From Phoronis australis (taxonomy: Eukaryota; Phoronida; Phoronidae), in assembly GCA_002633005.1 (NCBI GenBank), contig NMRA01001012.1:1-64000 (forward strand): 64,000 nt of DNA, written 5' to 3'. Below are positions 21,528 to 32,383 of this stretch, one piece after another. Below the pieces are notes generated by a model. That model saw nothing but the letters and a program-made list of their open reading frames with translations. It was not told the origin of the DNA and searched no databases. Position 1 is the first letter of the stretch. Every line of letters begins with the position of its first letter. The position numbers and the translations under genes were made by a program.

Positions 21528-22991
21528 TCAAACAGGATCATTCCGCGTTTCCCGTTTTATAAGGTTATTTTCCACAGGCAAAATATCAACATGGAATACC
21601 TGAGCATAAGTTGGCTCATATTCATTTTCAGCTTGTTGACATTCTTCAGCTGGTAATCTAGATAAACAGTCCGCGTTGGCGTTGGATTTGCTATTACGAA
21701 ATTTGATATCGTAGTTGAATCCAGACAAATACATTGCCCATCTTTGCATTCTTTCTGCTGCTAAAATAGGTAAGTCGGTTTTTGGACCAAAAATCGCAAC
21801 AAGTGGTTTGTTGTCAGTAATCAGTGTAAATTTCCGACCATACAAATACGGATAGAACCGTTTCATAGCAAAGATTATCGCCAATGTTTCTCTTTCCATT
21901 TGAGGGTATTTCTTCTCTGTTTTACTCAGACTACGTGAAGCAAATTGAGTAGGTCTTTCTTCACCATCTACAATGTGCGACAATACCGCACCTACACCTT
22001 CAGTAGATGCATCTGTTGCCACGGTTATTGGTAATTCTGAGTTAAAATGAACCAGGAATCCAGATTCTTTCGATGCGTTTTTTGACTTTTGAAAAGCTTT
22101 TTTAGCTTTAGCTGTCCACTCAAACTTAGCGGATTTCTGCAACATTGCAGTCAAAGGTGCAATAAGTGTGGACATATCTCTTATGTAGCGTCTGTAGTAA
22201 TTTAGAAGACCCAAATAACTTCTTAGTCCAGACACATCTTTTGGTAATGGCATGTTCATAATCAAATCGACCTTTTTCTTAGCTTTATGAACTCCAGTTT
22301 TGTCAATAACGTGGCCCAAATACTCTACTGAATCCTTCATGAATTCACATTTGGATTTTCTCAATCTCAACCCATATTCCTTCAATCGATCTAGAACTTT
22401 GTCTAAATTTTTCAAATGCTCTTCGTAAGATTTACCTGTAACAAATATGTCATCCAGGTAAACTTGTACTCCTGACAAGCCTTGTAACACTTGTTCAACT
22501 GCATTTTGCCATAGAGAGGGTGCACTAGTGATTCCGAAAACAAGACGATTCTGAGTGAACAACCCTTTGTGTGCCGCAATTGTCAAATACTTTTTTGATT
22601 CGTCAGTAAACTCCATTTGATTGTACGCATGAGCTAGATCCAATTTCGAAAAACAGACCCCTCCTCTTAAATTAGCTAAAATTTCCTCAATATTGATATT
22701 GGGCGGTGCCCTTGGTTTGAGATTCGGATTTACAGTAGTTTTGTAATTTCCGCATATTCTCACAGAACCATCAGATTTCTCAACAGTGACAATGCTTGTG
22801 CTCCAATTACTATGTTCAACAGGTGTAAGAACGCCACATTTAACTAGTCTATCTAGTTCTTCATCAACTTTCGGTTTGACCGCAAATGGCACCCTATACG
22901 GTTTACTTCTTACAGGCATGCTCCCTTCCTTCAACTGAACATCGGCCTTAATATTCTTCAAAGTGCCTAATTTTGTTTTCAGACAAATCAC
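21528..22991 (-). CDS. pol: gypsy Pol: RT and RNase H
   Basis: 487 codons overlapping the Gag-protease frame by 44 bases, in the +1 frame relative to it. The RT shows ELDRLVKCGVLTPVEHSNW, SKLDLAHAYNQMEF (catalytic Asp) and VQVYLDDIFVTG (Y-L-D-D). RNase H shows TVATDASTEG, MERETLAI, LITDNKPL and NADCLSRLP, so all four acidic positions are present. The open frame begins at a GTG inside the overlap, which is not a believable independent start; expression would need frameshifting, or the offset is a mutation. It ends at TGA (21528-21530). Confidence 0.9.
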   Translation of the reverse strand: MICLKTKLGTLKNIKADVQLKEGSMPVRSKPYRVPFAVKPKVDEELDRLVKCGVLTPVEHSNWSTSIVTVEKSDGSVRICGNYKTTVNPNLKPRAPPNINIEEILANLRGGVCFSKLDLAHAYNQMEFTDESKKYLTIAAHKGLFTQNRLVFGITSAPSLWQNAVEQVLQGLSGVQVYLDDIFVTGKSYEEHLKNLDKVLDRLKEYGLRLRKSKCEFMKDSVEYLGHVIDKTGVHKAKKKVDLIMNMPLPKDVSGLRSYLGLLNYYRRYIRDMSTLIAPLTAMLQKSAKFEWTAKAKKAFQKSKNASKESGFLVHFNSELPITVATDASTEGVGAVLSHIVDGEERPTQFASRSLSKTEKKYPQMERETLAIIFAMKRFYPYLYGRKFTLITDNKPLVAIFGPKTDLPILAAERMQRWAMYLSGFNYDIKFRNSKSNANADCLSRLPAEECQQAENEYEPTYAQVFHVDILPVENNLIKRETRNDPV

Positions 22992-24246
22992 TATGTTTGT
23001 TTAACACTAGCTCAAGTGAATGAACTCTGTTGGCAGACAGCACATGACTCCTATTAGACAGTAAGTCACCCCAATTGAGTTTCAAATGAGTTAACCATGA
23101 CCTGCCTAGTAAATTATGTTTACACTGCTTGACAACATGCAACCACAGATCACAGGACTGATCTTCGTACTGGACATTTACAAGAAACTTACCTACAGGT
23201 TTAACAATCTCACCCGTGAAACTTGTAAACACTCGCTTAGATGGCTTCAATTCACTTTCGTTTTCAAACAGACTTACATACAAATCATATGGTATGATGG
23301 AGTCATGGCTGCCAGAGTCCATTTCCATCTCTAGATAATGACCACCAACATTTAGTGTCACGTAGATAGCGTCATCTATTCCCGTGTTATTTACGCTATA
23401 TTCTGTGTCGCTGTCCTCGCTGCCGTTTTTGTCGCCTCCGGCTTGGAGTATACGTCTCGTGCTAGGTTGTCTCCCACATGCAACTTTAATGTGCCCCTTT
23501 TTCTTACACTTGTGACACGTTGAATTCTTGAACCAACATTCATCCGGATGGTGTGAGGGCTTGGCACATCTGTAGCACTCGGTGATGGCTTTCCCCTTTG
23601 GTCTTGCCTTTGGATTGTCAACTCGCCGGATTTTCTGATCCCAATTTTTCCTTTTGGCCTTTACCACCTTTACGTCGGTGGAAGCTATTTCACCTTTCAT
23701 GGTTTTGTTTTCCATGAAAGTATTTTCACTGGCTAAGGCGAAATCGACAGTTTCATTAAACGTCAGTTCCTTTTCCCTTGACTTCTCAAGCAACTTTAGC
23801 GAAGTATGCTCATTAGCAATTCCGCTAATAAGTCTGTCCCTCAATTGTTCGTCCAGTTTATCACCAAACTTGCAGGTAAGACTGAGGTGTTTGAGCGCGA
23901 TTACATAGTCCGTAATCGACTCACCTCTATTTTGGTCTCGTTTGATAAGCTTTCTCCTTTCCGCAATTGTCAGTCGTGGTCCTGCCAAGTGTTTCATCAG
24001 AGTTTCTTTTAACTCTCCGTATGTTTTCTGGTTGGGTTTGGCTGGGCTGACCAGATCCCGTACAATTCCATAATACTTCTTGCCAATGGAATGCAAGAAC
24101 ATTGCTGCCACTTGCTTCTTCGTGAAATCTGTTTCCCCATTCGCTTGTAGAAACAGTTCAAATCTTTCGAAGTAGCATTCCCACTCCTTGCTATCATCAT
24201 ATTCATTGGAGAACGGGGGCAGGTAACTTTGTGAGCTCGCAGTCAT
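22948..24246 (-). CDS. gag: gypsy Gag-protease polyprotein
   Basis: 432 codons, starting MTASSQSYLPPFS seven bases after the GTGGCGACGAG leader. Residues 1-190 form the helical capsid-like region (WECYFERFELFLQA, LFLQANGETDF, GESITDYVIALKHLS). At about 225-260 two CCHC knuckles are visible, CYRCAKPSHHPDEC and CHKCKKKGHIKVAC, which bind RNA. An aspartic protease follows, with active site MEMDSGSHDSI and flap-side motif LLGRSWLTHL. The frame ends shortly after HSLELVLNKHSD, where RT sequence starts in the other frame. Confidence 0.85.
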   Translation of the reverse strand: MTASSQSYLPPFSNEYDDSKEWECYFERFELFLQANGETDFTKKQVAAMFLHSIGKKYYGIVRDLVSPAKPNQKTYGELKETLMKHLAGPRLTIAERRKLIKRDQNRGESITDYVIALKHLSLTCKFGDKLDEQLRDRLISGIANEHTSLKLLEKSREKELTFNETVDFALASENTFMENKTMKGEIASTDVKVVKAKRKNWDQKIRRVDNPKARPKGKAITECYRCAKPSHHPDECWFKNSTCHKCKKKGHIKVACGRQPSTRRILQAGGDKNGSEDSDTEYSVNNTGIDDAIYVTLNVGGHYLEMEMDSGSHDSIIPYDLYVSLFENESELKPSKRVFTSFTGEIVKPVGKFLVNVQYEDQSCDLWLHVVKQCKHNLLGRSWLTHLKLNWGDLLSNRSHVLSANRVHSLELVLNKHSDLSENKIRHFEEY

Positions 24247-24257
24247 CTCGTCGCCAC

Positions 24258-24492
24258 TGTTGTGTATCTTACTTTGTCAAATCAAGTAGACACTCCATGA
24301 ACTACGCAGTGAAACGAACAGAATTGAACTGAAAACTGAAATGATTTATTCTACATATCACAATAATATATATACACACAACTACATAACAACATATGAT
24401 GCGTTACCTATGACACACTTCCTAAACTAGGAATCGCATGACATAATACCAAATAAACTACTGAACTCATAAACAATAATAACCTACAAACA
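24258..24492 (-). repeat. gypsy 5' LTR
   Basis: About 235 bases ending, on the minus strand, ...ACACAACA directly before the GTGGCGACGAG leader, and beginning TGTTTGTAGG. The TGTT...AACA ends fit LTR rules. An AATAAA polyadenylation signal lies inside. The start is inferred, since no second LTR is present for comparison. Confidence 0.65.
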
Positions 24493-24504
24493 TCTTGTTA
24501 TTTT

Positions 24505-24900
24505 GTGAATAAGTGCACACAGCAGGCTGCCAGTGATCCAGTGTTTGGAAGAGAAGCAGTGGCGGAGACACCCTCTATCAGGACGAATTCCACGACTAAT
24601 CGAGGTATACAGAATATCTCTACGGACACCAAGCAATTCCAGGACAAGGGTGATTTTAGACCTTTATGTTTGTTTTGTAAACAAGAACATGATATTGACA
24701 AATATTTTTTTCTAGGTAAGCCCGTAAGTGAAAGTAAAGCCTTTTTTAAAGACAATCATTTGTTTTATGGCTGTTTGTGAAGAAACCATACGTCCAAGGG
24801 GTGCTTGAAGAAGAGAGTATGCGGCAAGTGTTCGAGACGTCACCCCACCTGTCTGCACGACGATCAGACGATAGACGGCGGTAGCAAGAGTCAGTAGACC
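24505..24900 (+). pseudogene. BEL/Pao Gag C-terminal zinc region
   Basis: In one frame with an in-frame TGA at about 24778: CLFCKQEHDIDKYFFLG, KAFFKDNHLFYGCL, (stop), HTSKGCLKKRVCGKCSRRHP and TCLHDD. This is the usual BEL/Pao pattern of C-x-x-C...H followed by CGKC-x-x-x-HP-x-x-LH. One Cys expected after DIDK reads as Tyr. Other stops follow before the protease. Confidence 0.75.
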
Positions 24901-25021
24901 GATGTGAAGAATTCCAGTGCAGGTGAGGTCCATTGTGATGGTCAATATTGCATGTCGACTGATATTAAATGAACTTCGATAAGCTATTCTTCCAGTAAGA
25001 GTTCGCCACGAATCTTCTAGT

Positions 25022-26422
25022 GTGGCTGTGGATACCTACGCGTTCTACAACCAAAAAAGTACTGCCTGCTTCGTGTCAGATCAGCTGCGGGAACAACTAA
25101 GTGCTCCTTCTGTACCCACGAAGCTTCGTCTCAACACCATGCATGGAACCTCCTTCGTTGAGTCGCAGATTGTCAGTGGTCTCACTGTGATAGACTGGGA
25201 AGGTCATAACGCTGTCCTGTTACCCAAGGCATTCTCACGTCATGAAATACCAGTAAGTCATCGCCACATCCCGAGATCTGAGATTTTACGAAAATCGGTG
25301 AGTCTAGTGAACTTGGCTAGTCGTATTCCCGAGTTTGTACCTGACCTTGACATTGGTATGTTAATTGGTAGTGATTGTCCAAGAACTTTGAAACCACTTG
25401 ATGTCTTTCCAGCGAGTGACCAGGGGCCATTTGGTGTTCGACTACGTCATGGATGGACCGTGAACGGACCAACCAAAGCTTCGGTTGAGAGCAACTATAC
25501 AGTTTTGTGTAATCAGGTTGCAGTCAAGGATTTGAGCGTCACCGATGATAAAACAGGCAAACATGATTACGACAAGATTCTCCAGGTGCTCGAGCGAGAC
25601 TTCAATGATTCTAAAGGACTTCATTCCGACGAATGCAGCCTGTCAATGGAGGTCAAACGGTTTATGGACATAGTAGAGGAGGGAATTCACAACCAAAATG
25701 GTCATTATGTGGTTCCAATGCCCTTTTGTGAACGCAACCACACCATGGCAAATAACAGGGTACAGGCCATGCAGGGAGCACTGTGGCAGCGAAAGAAGAT
25801 GTTGCGATCCGACCGGTATCATCAAGACTACGTCACGTTTATGGTTTCCCTGATTGACAAAGGTCACCCCAAAGTAGTTCCTGATCACAAGTTATCTGAT
25901 GCGCCAGGACGTGTTTGGTATCTGCCTCATCACGGGATATACCACCCTAGAAAGCCAGAAAAGATAAGAGTAGTTTTTGACTGCAGCGCTAAATATGAAG
26001 GAGTCTCTTTGAATGATAGTCTGCTTCAAGGACCGGATTTTGTTAACTCTCTTGTCGGCGTGCTGGTACGGTTTTATGAGGAACCTGTGGTGATCGTAGG
26101 TGACGAAGAAACATAGTTCCATCAAGTTAGGGTACCAGAAGAACAGTGTGACTTTCTGCGCTTCCTGTGGTGGCCTAATAGGAATTTAAACTGTGAGCTG
26201 AGTGATTTTCAGTTGATAGTGCACATCTTTGGGGCTGTTTCATTGCCAAGTGTTTGTAATTATGTTCTGAAACGGATTCCCCAAGACAAAACAGTGTCGC
26301 AACGTGTCAACGAGACCATCCAGCACAATTTCTATGTTGACGACTGTCTGAAGTCAATAAAAAAGGAAGAAGGTGCCTTAGAATTGGTTAAGGAGCGTGC
26401 TCTTTGGGTGGATTCCGATTGA
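25022..26422 (+). pseudogene. BEL/Pao protease (A17) and RT
   Basis: The first frame (to 26116) begins in the protease with STACFVSDQLREQLSA and continues through MLIGSDCP and GPFGVRLRHGWTVNGP to RT entry motifs YLPHHGIYHPRKPEKIRVVF and SLNDSLLQGPDFVNSL. A TAG after VGDEET interrupts RT motif A; the same frame resumes as FHQVRVPEEQCDFLRFLWW and, after a further frame change near 26200, gives NFYVDDCLKSI with the Y-V-D-D box. The protease active site, usually D-x-G-S, reads YNQKS, so it lacks the catalytic Asp. Confidence 0.85.
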
Positions 26423-27772
26423 CTAAGTTTCTCAGTAACCGCGCTGCGGTTATACGTTTAGTACCTCCAGAAGATAGATCGACTGTTGGGCAGGCAATTA
26501 CTTTTGATGATGACAACATCCACATTGAACGAGCTTTGAGAGTCCAATGGAACATCACGTCGGACGAGTTCCACTTTTCTGTCACCTTGACTTCCAAACC
26601 AGCAACACACAGAGGCATTCTGTTTACAATTTTGTCTATTTTGACCCCCTTTGATTTGTTGCTCCTCTTATCCTGCCGGCGAAGAAACTGCTACAAGACT
26701 TATGCAGGTCCACTTCTGTAGACTGGGACGACGAAGTTCAAGGTGAGTACAGTATTCTCTGGCAAAAATGGCTCTATGGTATATCTGCACTCCAGAATGT
26801 GACTGTTAGATGTTGATTGAAGCCTGTCTTGTTTGGTAAAGTCTCATCATGTCAGCTTCATCTCTTCTCTGATGCCAGCACCGTTGGTTATGCGTCGGCC
26901 GCTTATCTGCGTCTGTACAACAGCGAGGGCCAGATTCACTGCTCATTCCTCATGGGCAAACCAAGGGTTGCACCTCAGAAAAGGACTGTGACTGTTCCCC
27001 GACTGGAGCTTACGGCGGCCACTGTCTCCATTTGTCTTAGTCGCATTGTGCTAAGAGATGTAAGGTACCTGATACTGTTACATGCCACACAGATTCCACA
27101 GCTGTACTGAATTTCATACGTAATGAGATCAAACGATTTCCTATCTTTATAGCAAACCGAGTGCAACAGATTCGTGACTTCTCGGAGCCTGAACAGGGGA
27201 GGTACGTCGACACCAGTTGCAATGCGGCCGACGATGGTTCAAGAGGTGTTACTACTCGGAGTTGTTTCTTCAACCAGAGGCGATGGCTAGACGGTCTAGA
27301 GTTTCTGTGGAAAGCCGAGAGCTATTGGCATGTTAAATCAACTGTTTTGCATGATTTGCCTCATGATTCTGATTTTACAGCTACTGTTGCAGCAGTCTCC
27401 GCTGATGGTGAAGATACAGGTGACGACATGGATCCGCTAAACGCCCTTATCTCCCATTATTCTAGTTGGTATCGCCTATGCAGAGCTGTTGTTTACCTTC
27501 TCCGACTGAAGTCATTCCTACGAAAACGAGCCAGGAAAAAGCTTGATAACATTAGCAAAAATTCAAGCCGCCGAAGTTGAAGTTATCCGTCACGTACAGC
27601 GCAAGCATTTATGTCCGGAAAATGAGGTACTAAGGAAGCAACGAGACTCCACTCAGTCAACGGTGAAGCCTGGTGTATCGCGGAAGAGGTCGGTTTTCAG
27701 CTTGGATCCGTTTCTAGATGGTGAAGACCTTATCAGGGTTCGTGGAGTTTGCATTTCTGCTTCCGGGGGGAG
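26404..27772 (+). pseudogene. BEL/Pao RT thumb, RNase H and pre-integrase
   Basis: Segments in several frames: GGFRLTKFLSNRAAVI and RALRVQWNITSDEFHF (26404-26721), HLFSDASTVGYASAAYL with TVPRLELTAAT (26817-27110, RNase H-like), YVDTSCNAADDGSRGV (27161-27580) and FSLDPFLDGEDLIRVRG (to 27750). The order is that of Pao-type Pol. Integrase should follow L-D-P-x-L but the LTR begins instead. Confidence 0.8.
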
Positions 27773-28620
27773 TGTTAATGCAGGCAGTGCATGTATATAG
27801 TTTCCCAATTTTCCTAGAGATGGCGTTCTCAATCTCCTAGTGCCTCAGTTATATTTTTAGGGCGTTGTCTCGGGGTTTAGTCATGATTTAAGCAATCCCC
27901 ACCTTTCGGTGGTATTATTTCCATTGGTTGTGTAAGTTGACATACTGTCTGGGCCAATCAGCTTTCTAGGTTTTCGCGGAGTATTTAAACGTCCGAACAT
28001 TACAGTTGCCTTATTCTCTCCTGGATTGTCATATGTATCGTGTGTTGATTACCAGACTGTTTTTGAGGCAAACGCTGTAACTATACATTTGGTTATCGTT
28101 CAACGTTAGATACCGATTTTTTGGATAGCTGTACATTTGTAGCTTGCGTTTTGTCAGCTGTAGACTGGACTATTATTATGCAGACTCAGACATGCTGTTG
28201 CGTTGCAACCATTGTGCTTTTTGGTAGTCAATTATTATGTTTACGGATTTCTTGGTGTATGTATGTTTCTGTTTTGTGAACTAGTTTTGCGGAGTGCTAC
28301 AGTTGTCTATACGAGTTGTTCTGTCTTGGAACTTTAGGGGTTTATTCCGCCATGTTTTTTCCTGAGTTTGTATTTCCTCAAGTGCGGTTTCCATTAGACA
28401 TTAATTAAACATTACGTAGAAGGTGTAACGATATCTTGGTGGTTGCTAGATGCTAATAGTATAGTTTAGACTTAGTAAATTAGACTGTTTTTTGTAAACG
28501 GTTCAGATAACCGATATGAACACCGATGCAATACGATGTATCAACGATAAACGATGAACGTAATAAAGTATATCGAGTTGTAGACGCCTCTTTCACTATT
28601 GCATCAACGTTTGAGCAACA
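27773..28620 (+). repeat. BEL/Pao 3' LTR
   Basis: 848 bases beginning TGTTAATGCAGG directly after the polypurine tract CCGGGGGGAG and ending TTTGAGCAACA. TGTT...AACA ends are as expected. The AATAAA at about 28562 near the 3' end could be the polyadenylation signal. The LTR is unusually long compared with the 235-base gypsy LTR next door. Confidence 0.7.
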
Positions 28621-28622
28621 AT

Positions 28623-28675
28623 ACTACTATTACTGCCATTACTACTATTACCACTATTACTACTATTACTCGATA
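28623..28675. repeat. (ACT/ATT)n trinucleotide microsatellite
   Basis: Irregular ACTACTATTACT repeats directly follow the LTR end, probably after insertion next to, or slippage from, the flanking DNA. Confidence 0.8.
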
Positions 28676-28739
28676 TCATTATAGTTATCATCATTATTAA
28701 TAATAATATTTTTGAATTTAATAAACGAGGACAGTGCAA

Positions 28740-30535
28740 TATGCACAATACATGTTTAGCAAAGTGCTAAGACATCATGGTCCCCAAAGTTTTTAGAATC
28801 ATCTCATTTATGATTCAATGTTTTCACTGGGCTTCACATACTGTACTGCGAGAGCAGTTTCAAAGGATTTTAAAAGGGTTCCGGTTTTCAGCCTTAACGA
28901 TATCGTGAGAAACTTTTTTCAGCTGTGAATGCAGAGTAAGCCTATACTTTTTAGAAACGAGGAGGTTGAGAATGATGGTCTTGTTTAGACTTGCGCCAAC
29001 TTCAAAAATTAATTATTTCTGAACTATCGGCGGGCAATTGTTTGTAAATATAACTATATTCTTCTGTAGGTTGCCACAAAGATTGGAATTCAGACCCCAA
29101 TCATTAGATTGTGACTTACATCTAAACGTGAGGATACGCACCATTAATCATTTTGGTCTCTTTTTGAAAACATTCCTTTTCAAAGAACAATGATGTGTAA
29201 GTTCAAAAATTGCGTTAACTTGCACTCTGGAGGCAGACCTTTTTCTAGAACTAGCGACTAATCGGTTATGGCTGCGGTCACCGGGTCATTAGAATAGCTG
29301 GTAACGTACATGCAAAACGAGCAACAATTTTATGTGGAACGGATCCCAGTATTCTTAGAAAACATAGTGATTTAACTGAGTGATTTCACATTGGTTTCAT
29401 TGGAAGTGGATTGCATGGAAAAAACGGTCAACGTCGAAGTCAGCAATGTTTAATATCCGCTTTACATGCGATGTATCAAAAGGGTTAATATATCAAATGT
29501 CCTTATCTGCCGACAACCACGGGTGTTGCTCACACCGAGTGGCAACACAAAAAATGGCGCCTCATGAGACACGTGGCTTCACTTCAATTAATAGTAGAAT
29601 GTCCAATCTTTGTCATTATTTGTATGTGCTTCGAACTATAGAACAATGACCAAAAAGCAATTTTAATTCATGTTATATCTCAACAGATATTAGGAAGAGA
29701 AAGTGCATGTTTGTGTAGTCCGAAAGGCCGACAGTCAGCTTTTTTACCCCTTTAAACTATCGACCTAGACTCGATTTTAGCAAAATGACCATGCCGTTTC
29801 AGAGTGCCAAAATACTTTCTATGTTGTCAGCTAGGCTTCTCATGTTTACGTATACTCGTTATGATTTGATTTGTTGTCACCACCACTATTTCGGACAGGT
29901 TTGACATCATGGGAACAATTATATTTTTCAGCTTTTAAGAGTCACTCCATGAGAACGTCAGGCAGTTTGCAATATTCTGGGAACGTGACATGTCACGAAC
30001 TTTAAATTTGATATAGTATACATATCACTTGGGGTGAATTAGTTTTGCCTTTCGTTACTTTGTAAATATACATGTATAACGTCTACCCATTTAGACCTAC
30101 ATAGAGGCCTATGTAATTCAAGCGCGGAAAATCGCTCACCACCCACACATGGGTTCTGTGATCGCCTTTGACAAGATGTCTTTATTTCCGTGGACAGCAC
30201 CTTTTTTAATTTACTCTTAAGCGAAGGCACTTCCACCGCTTTCACCTGTTTCATACTGCCACAAATGGAGGGCGGCAAAACAGAAAATATGATCCAATTT
30301 GGAAGGTGAGCTACGTAAGAGTTCAAAACATGGGCTGTATGCAGTTACATAGACTTGACTATTTTTTCTCAGAAATCTTACTGTGATTAATCATACCATC
30401 TGAGAACCAGTTTCAGACGTATATGTGGTCTAAAACAAAAGTTAAATATGTGATTAAATGGAATATTCTTTCATAGCTTGTTTTTTAAAAAACGACTTGT
30501 ATTCTAATGCTTACAACTAAGTTACTTATTTCAAC
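28740..30535. other. No recognisable gene
   Basis: Open frames at 29380-29649 (plus) and 30039-30326 (minus) show no motif I know. Composition resembles the surrounding noncoding DNA. Confidence 0.45.
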
Positions 30536-30539
30536 AGGA

Positions 30540-30630
30540 ACTGTGGTTGCTTGGAAAGCATGTGGCATCGGAGATGGGATGGTTTCGGAGAATCCTGCTT
30601 CTGATTAAAACCAGTAGAACTAGTGGTTGA
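30540..30630 (+). pseudogene. Possible LINE RT C-terminal scrap
   Basis: It reads ELWLLGKHVASEMGWFRRIL and continues LLIKTSRTSG. This resembles the conserved E-M-W-x-x-R-R-M-L-x-I block after the RT in some LINEs. The fragment is very short and the call is tentative. Confidence 0.3.
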
Positions 30631-30679
30631 GGTATGTCATGCTGCATCCTCGAGACCTTTCACTAGTTTTAGGGCTCGA

Positions 30680-30890
30680 AAGACAAAGATGTTCCTGTGT
30701 CCAAAAGATGGCTGCAACAGCACTTTTGCCTTTCGAAACGAATTCGAGCAGCAAGTTAGCATGGGATGGCATGATGAACAGACAACAGCACTTGAAGATC
30801 ATCGCTATGATGTGGGGAGGAAGTGGGCTGCCAAAGTCACTGGTATTGAAATATCAGGTGCCGGTAAATTTTTTAGTTTACCAAGAAACT
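30680..30890 (+). pseudogene. Possible C2H2-type zinc-finger exon remnant
   Basis: In one plus frame: KMFLCPKDGCNSTFAFRNEF, then SMGWHDE and YDVGRKWAAKVTGIEIS. The C-x4-C start, a Phe about 6 residues later and the terminal His fit a C2H2 finger, but the expected first His reads Gln. A GT follows at CCG|GTAAAT. It could be an exon of a transposon-associated finger protein; support is limited. Confidence 0.35.
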
Positions 30891-31583
30891 ACTCATATTA
30901 AAACCAATGAAAAGAACATAGACACACAACTATGAACTCAAGCTGGCACATTTGATGGAATTTCAGTCAAAGAATCTGAGAAAGAAGGCATTAAGTGTGT
31001 TAACCGTTTTCCTCCGTTTGACAAATACCATGCAAACTCATGAAATATGACGTCTCATTCGTAAAATGTAACAATGGTACATTTCTCGCATGTGCATTCG
31101 TGTCATGAACTCTCATGAAGTTAATTAAGTGCAAATTTCATCACTTCCTATGACGTACAACTATCCCAGCAAATCAGTTTATGCTATATAACAATTACAG
31201 ACATCTTGTGTTGTTGTTTACTATCCCACTCATAGTGAAACCCTGTATGCCAAATAGCTGTTCAGACTTCATTCATGTTTATGAGTTGGATGAAATCACC
31301 GGAACTCTCAATATTGTTGTTGTTTTGCACTCACAACCCACACATATTTCTATTCACTATATATATTGTAGCTAGAGTTAATAAACTTTGTGTGTCAGTA
31401 GAAACTCAACGACTGTGTCAGTTTTTATGCTGCTCTCCATCGACTTGCTGTTGCTACCTTGTTAGCCAACTATCTAACGTTCAACCAAGAACCGGGTAAC
31501 CCCATCTATACTTCCACTACCTATCCCCACATTAGTGGAATCCGTGTCTCCACATTGCTGATATTTCCATCAATTCGACCTAA

Positions 31584-31996
31584 ATTGTAACAATTACATA
31601 AAATGTATCAACTTCTTACATTTCAAGAGAGGCCTAGCAACGTACAATATAACAATGACGTAAAATGTAACAGTTGTTACATTTTACGTAGAATATAAAT
31701 TGGTAAATAAAACAACAAGAATGGATCAACTGAAATTTTCGGATGTAATAACGTCCTTTGTCAACAGAAACAGAAATAAAGTAAAATCAAACACTAGATT
31801 TTACTTTACTTTATTTCTGATTCTGTTGACAAAGGACGTTATTACATCCGAAAATTTCAGTTGATCCATTCTTGTTGTTTTATTTACCAATTTATATTCT
31901 ACATTTCGTGAAACAAAAGTATCCTTGGGAGGATCTAGTTAGATTTATTTTCTACTTTATTTTACATTTTACAAAATTGTAACTTTTTACGGCGTA
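31584..31996. mobile_element. Foldback element with nested palindromes
   Basis: Outer ends ATTGTAACAATT and AAATTGTAACTT are roughly inverted. Inside lie a perfect palindrome with 14-base arms (31658-31689, ACGTAAAATGTAAC arms) and a long hairpin (31688-31902). The hairpin has near-identical arms of about 100 bases around an 8-base loop; the arms differ by one substitution (GAAACAG against GAATCAG) and a five-base indel. No coding capacity is present. It is a MITE or foldback element, or a recent inverted duplication. Confidence 0.75.
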
Positions 31997-32383
31997 TCAG
32001 AGCCCCTCCACTTCTCAGACTTAATAATGATTGCTGTAATCCACTCCCAACTGAAGCTAAATCGTTCTTGAAACAAGTCCCAATGACAATGCCGATAAAA
32101 TGGTTATTGATCAACCGAGAAAGAAAGTATGACCGCGGGTACCATTATATATTCATTGTTATTGTTCTGTTACTGAATGTCGAAAGTAGTTCTGTCTTGC
32201 ATGTTAATTGTCATACAAAACAAAGAGTGTGCTCGGCAGTTAACACAGGAACAAAACAACAGCGTATGAAAACCGGCGAGCCCAGACTTAATTGCGCATC
32301 CTAGCATCAAACAGATCAGTTAACTAAATCCATGGTTGGTTTCAACAGGTTCTAATAATCGACGCGCAGCTCCATCTCCCCGA

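Larger units (their letters stand above)
21243..24492 (-). mobile_element. Ty3/gypsy retrotransposon, 3'-truncated
   Basis: The minus strand shows an LTR (24258-24492), a leader GTGGCGACGAGATG, gag with two zinc knuckles, protease, RT, RNase H and the first part of integrase, ending abruptly at 21243. The integrase catalytic core and 3' LTR are missing. A frame change between protease and RT and an in-frame TGA before integrase mark it as inactive, although the coding regions are otherwise well preserved, so it is fairly young. Confidence 0.9.
24505..28620 (+). mobile_element. BEL/Pao retrotransposon, integrase deleted
   Basis: Plus-strand remains of gag zinc motifs, aspartic protease, RT and RNase H, followed by a polypurine tract (CCGGGGGGAG) and a 3' LTR (27773-28620). 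Only about 20 bases lie between the pre-integrase motif and the polypurine tract, so integrase and the C-terminal domain were deleted. The 5' part of gag and the 5' LTR are absent; the gypsy LTR lies immediately upstream. Multiple stops and frameshifts are present. Confidence 0.85.
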
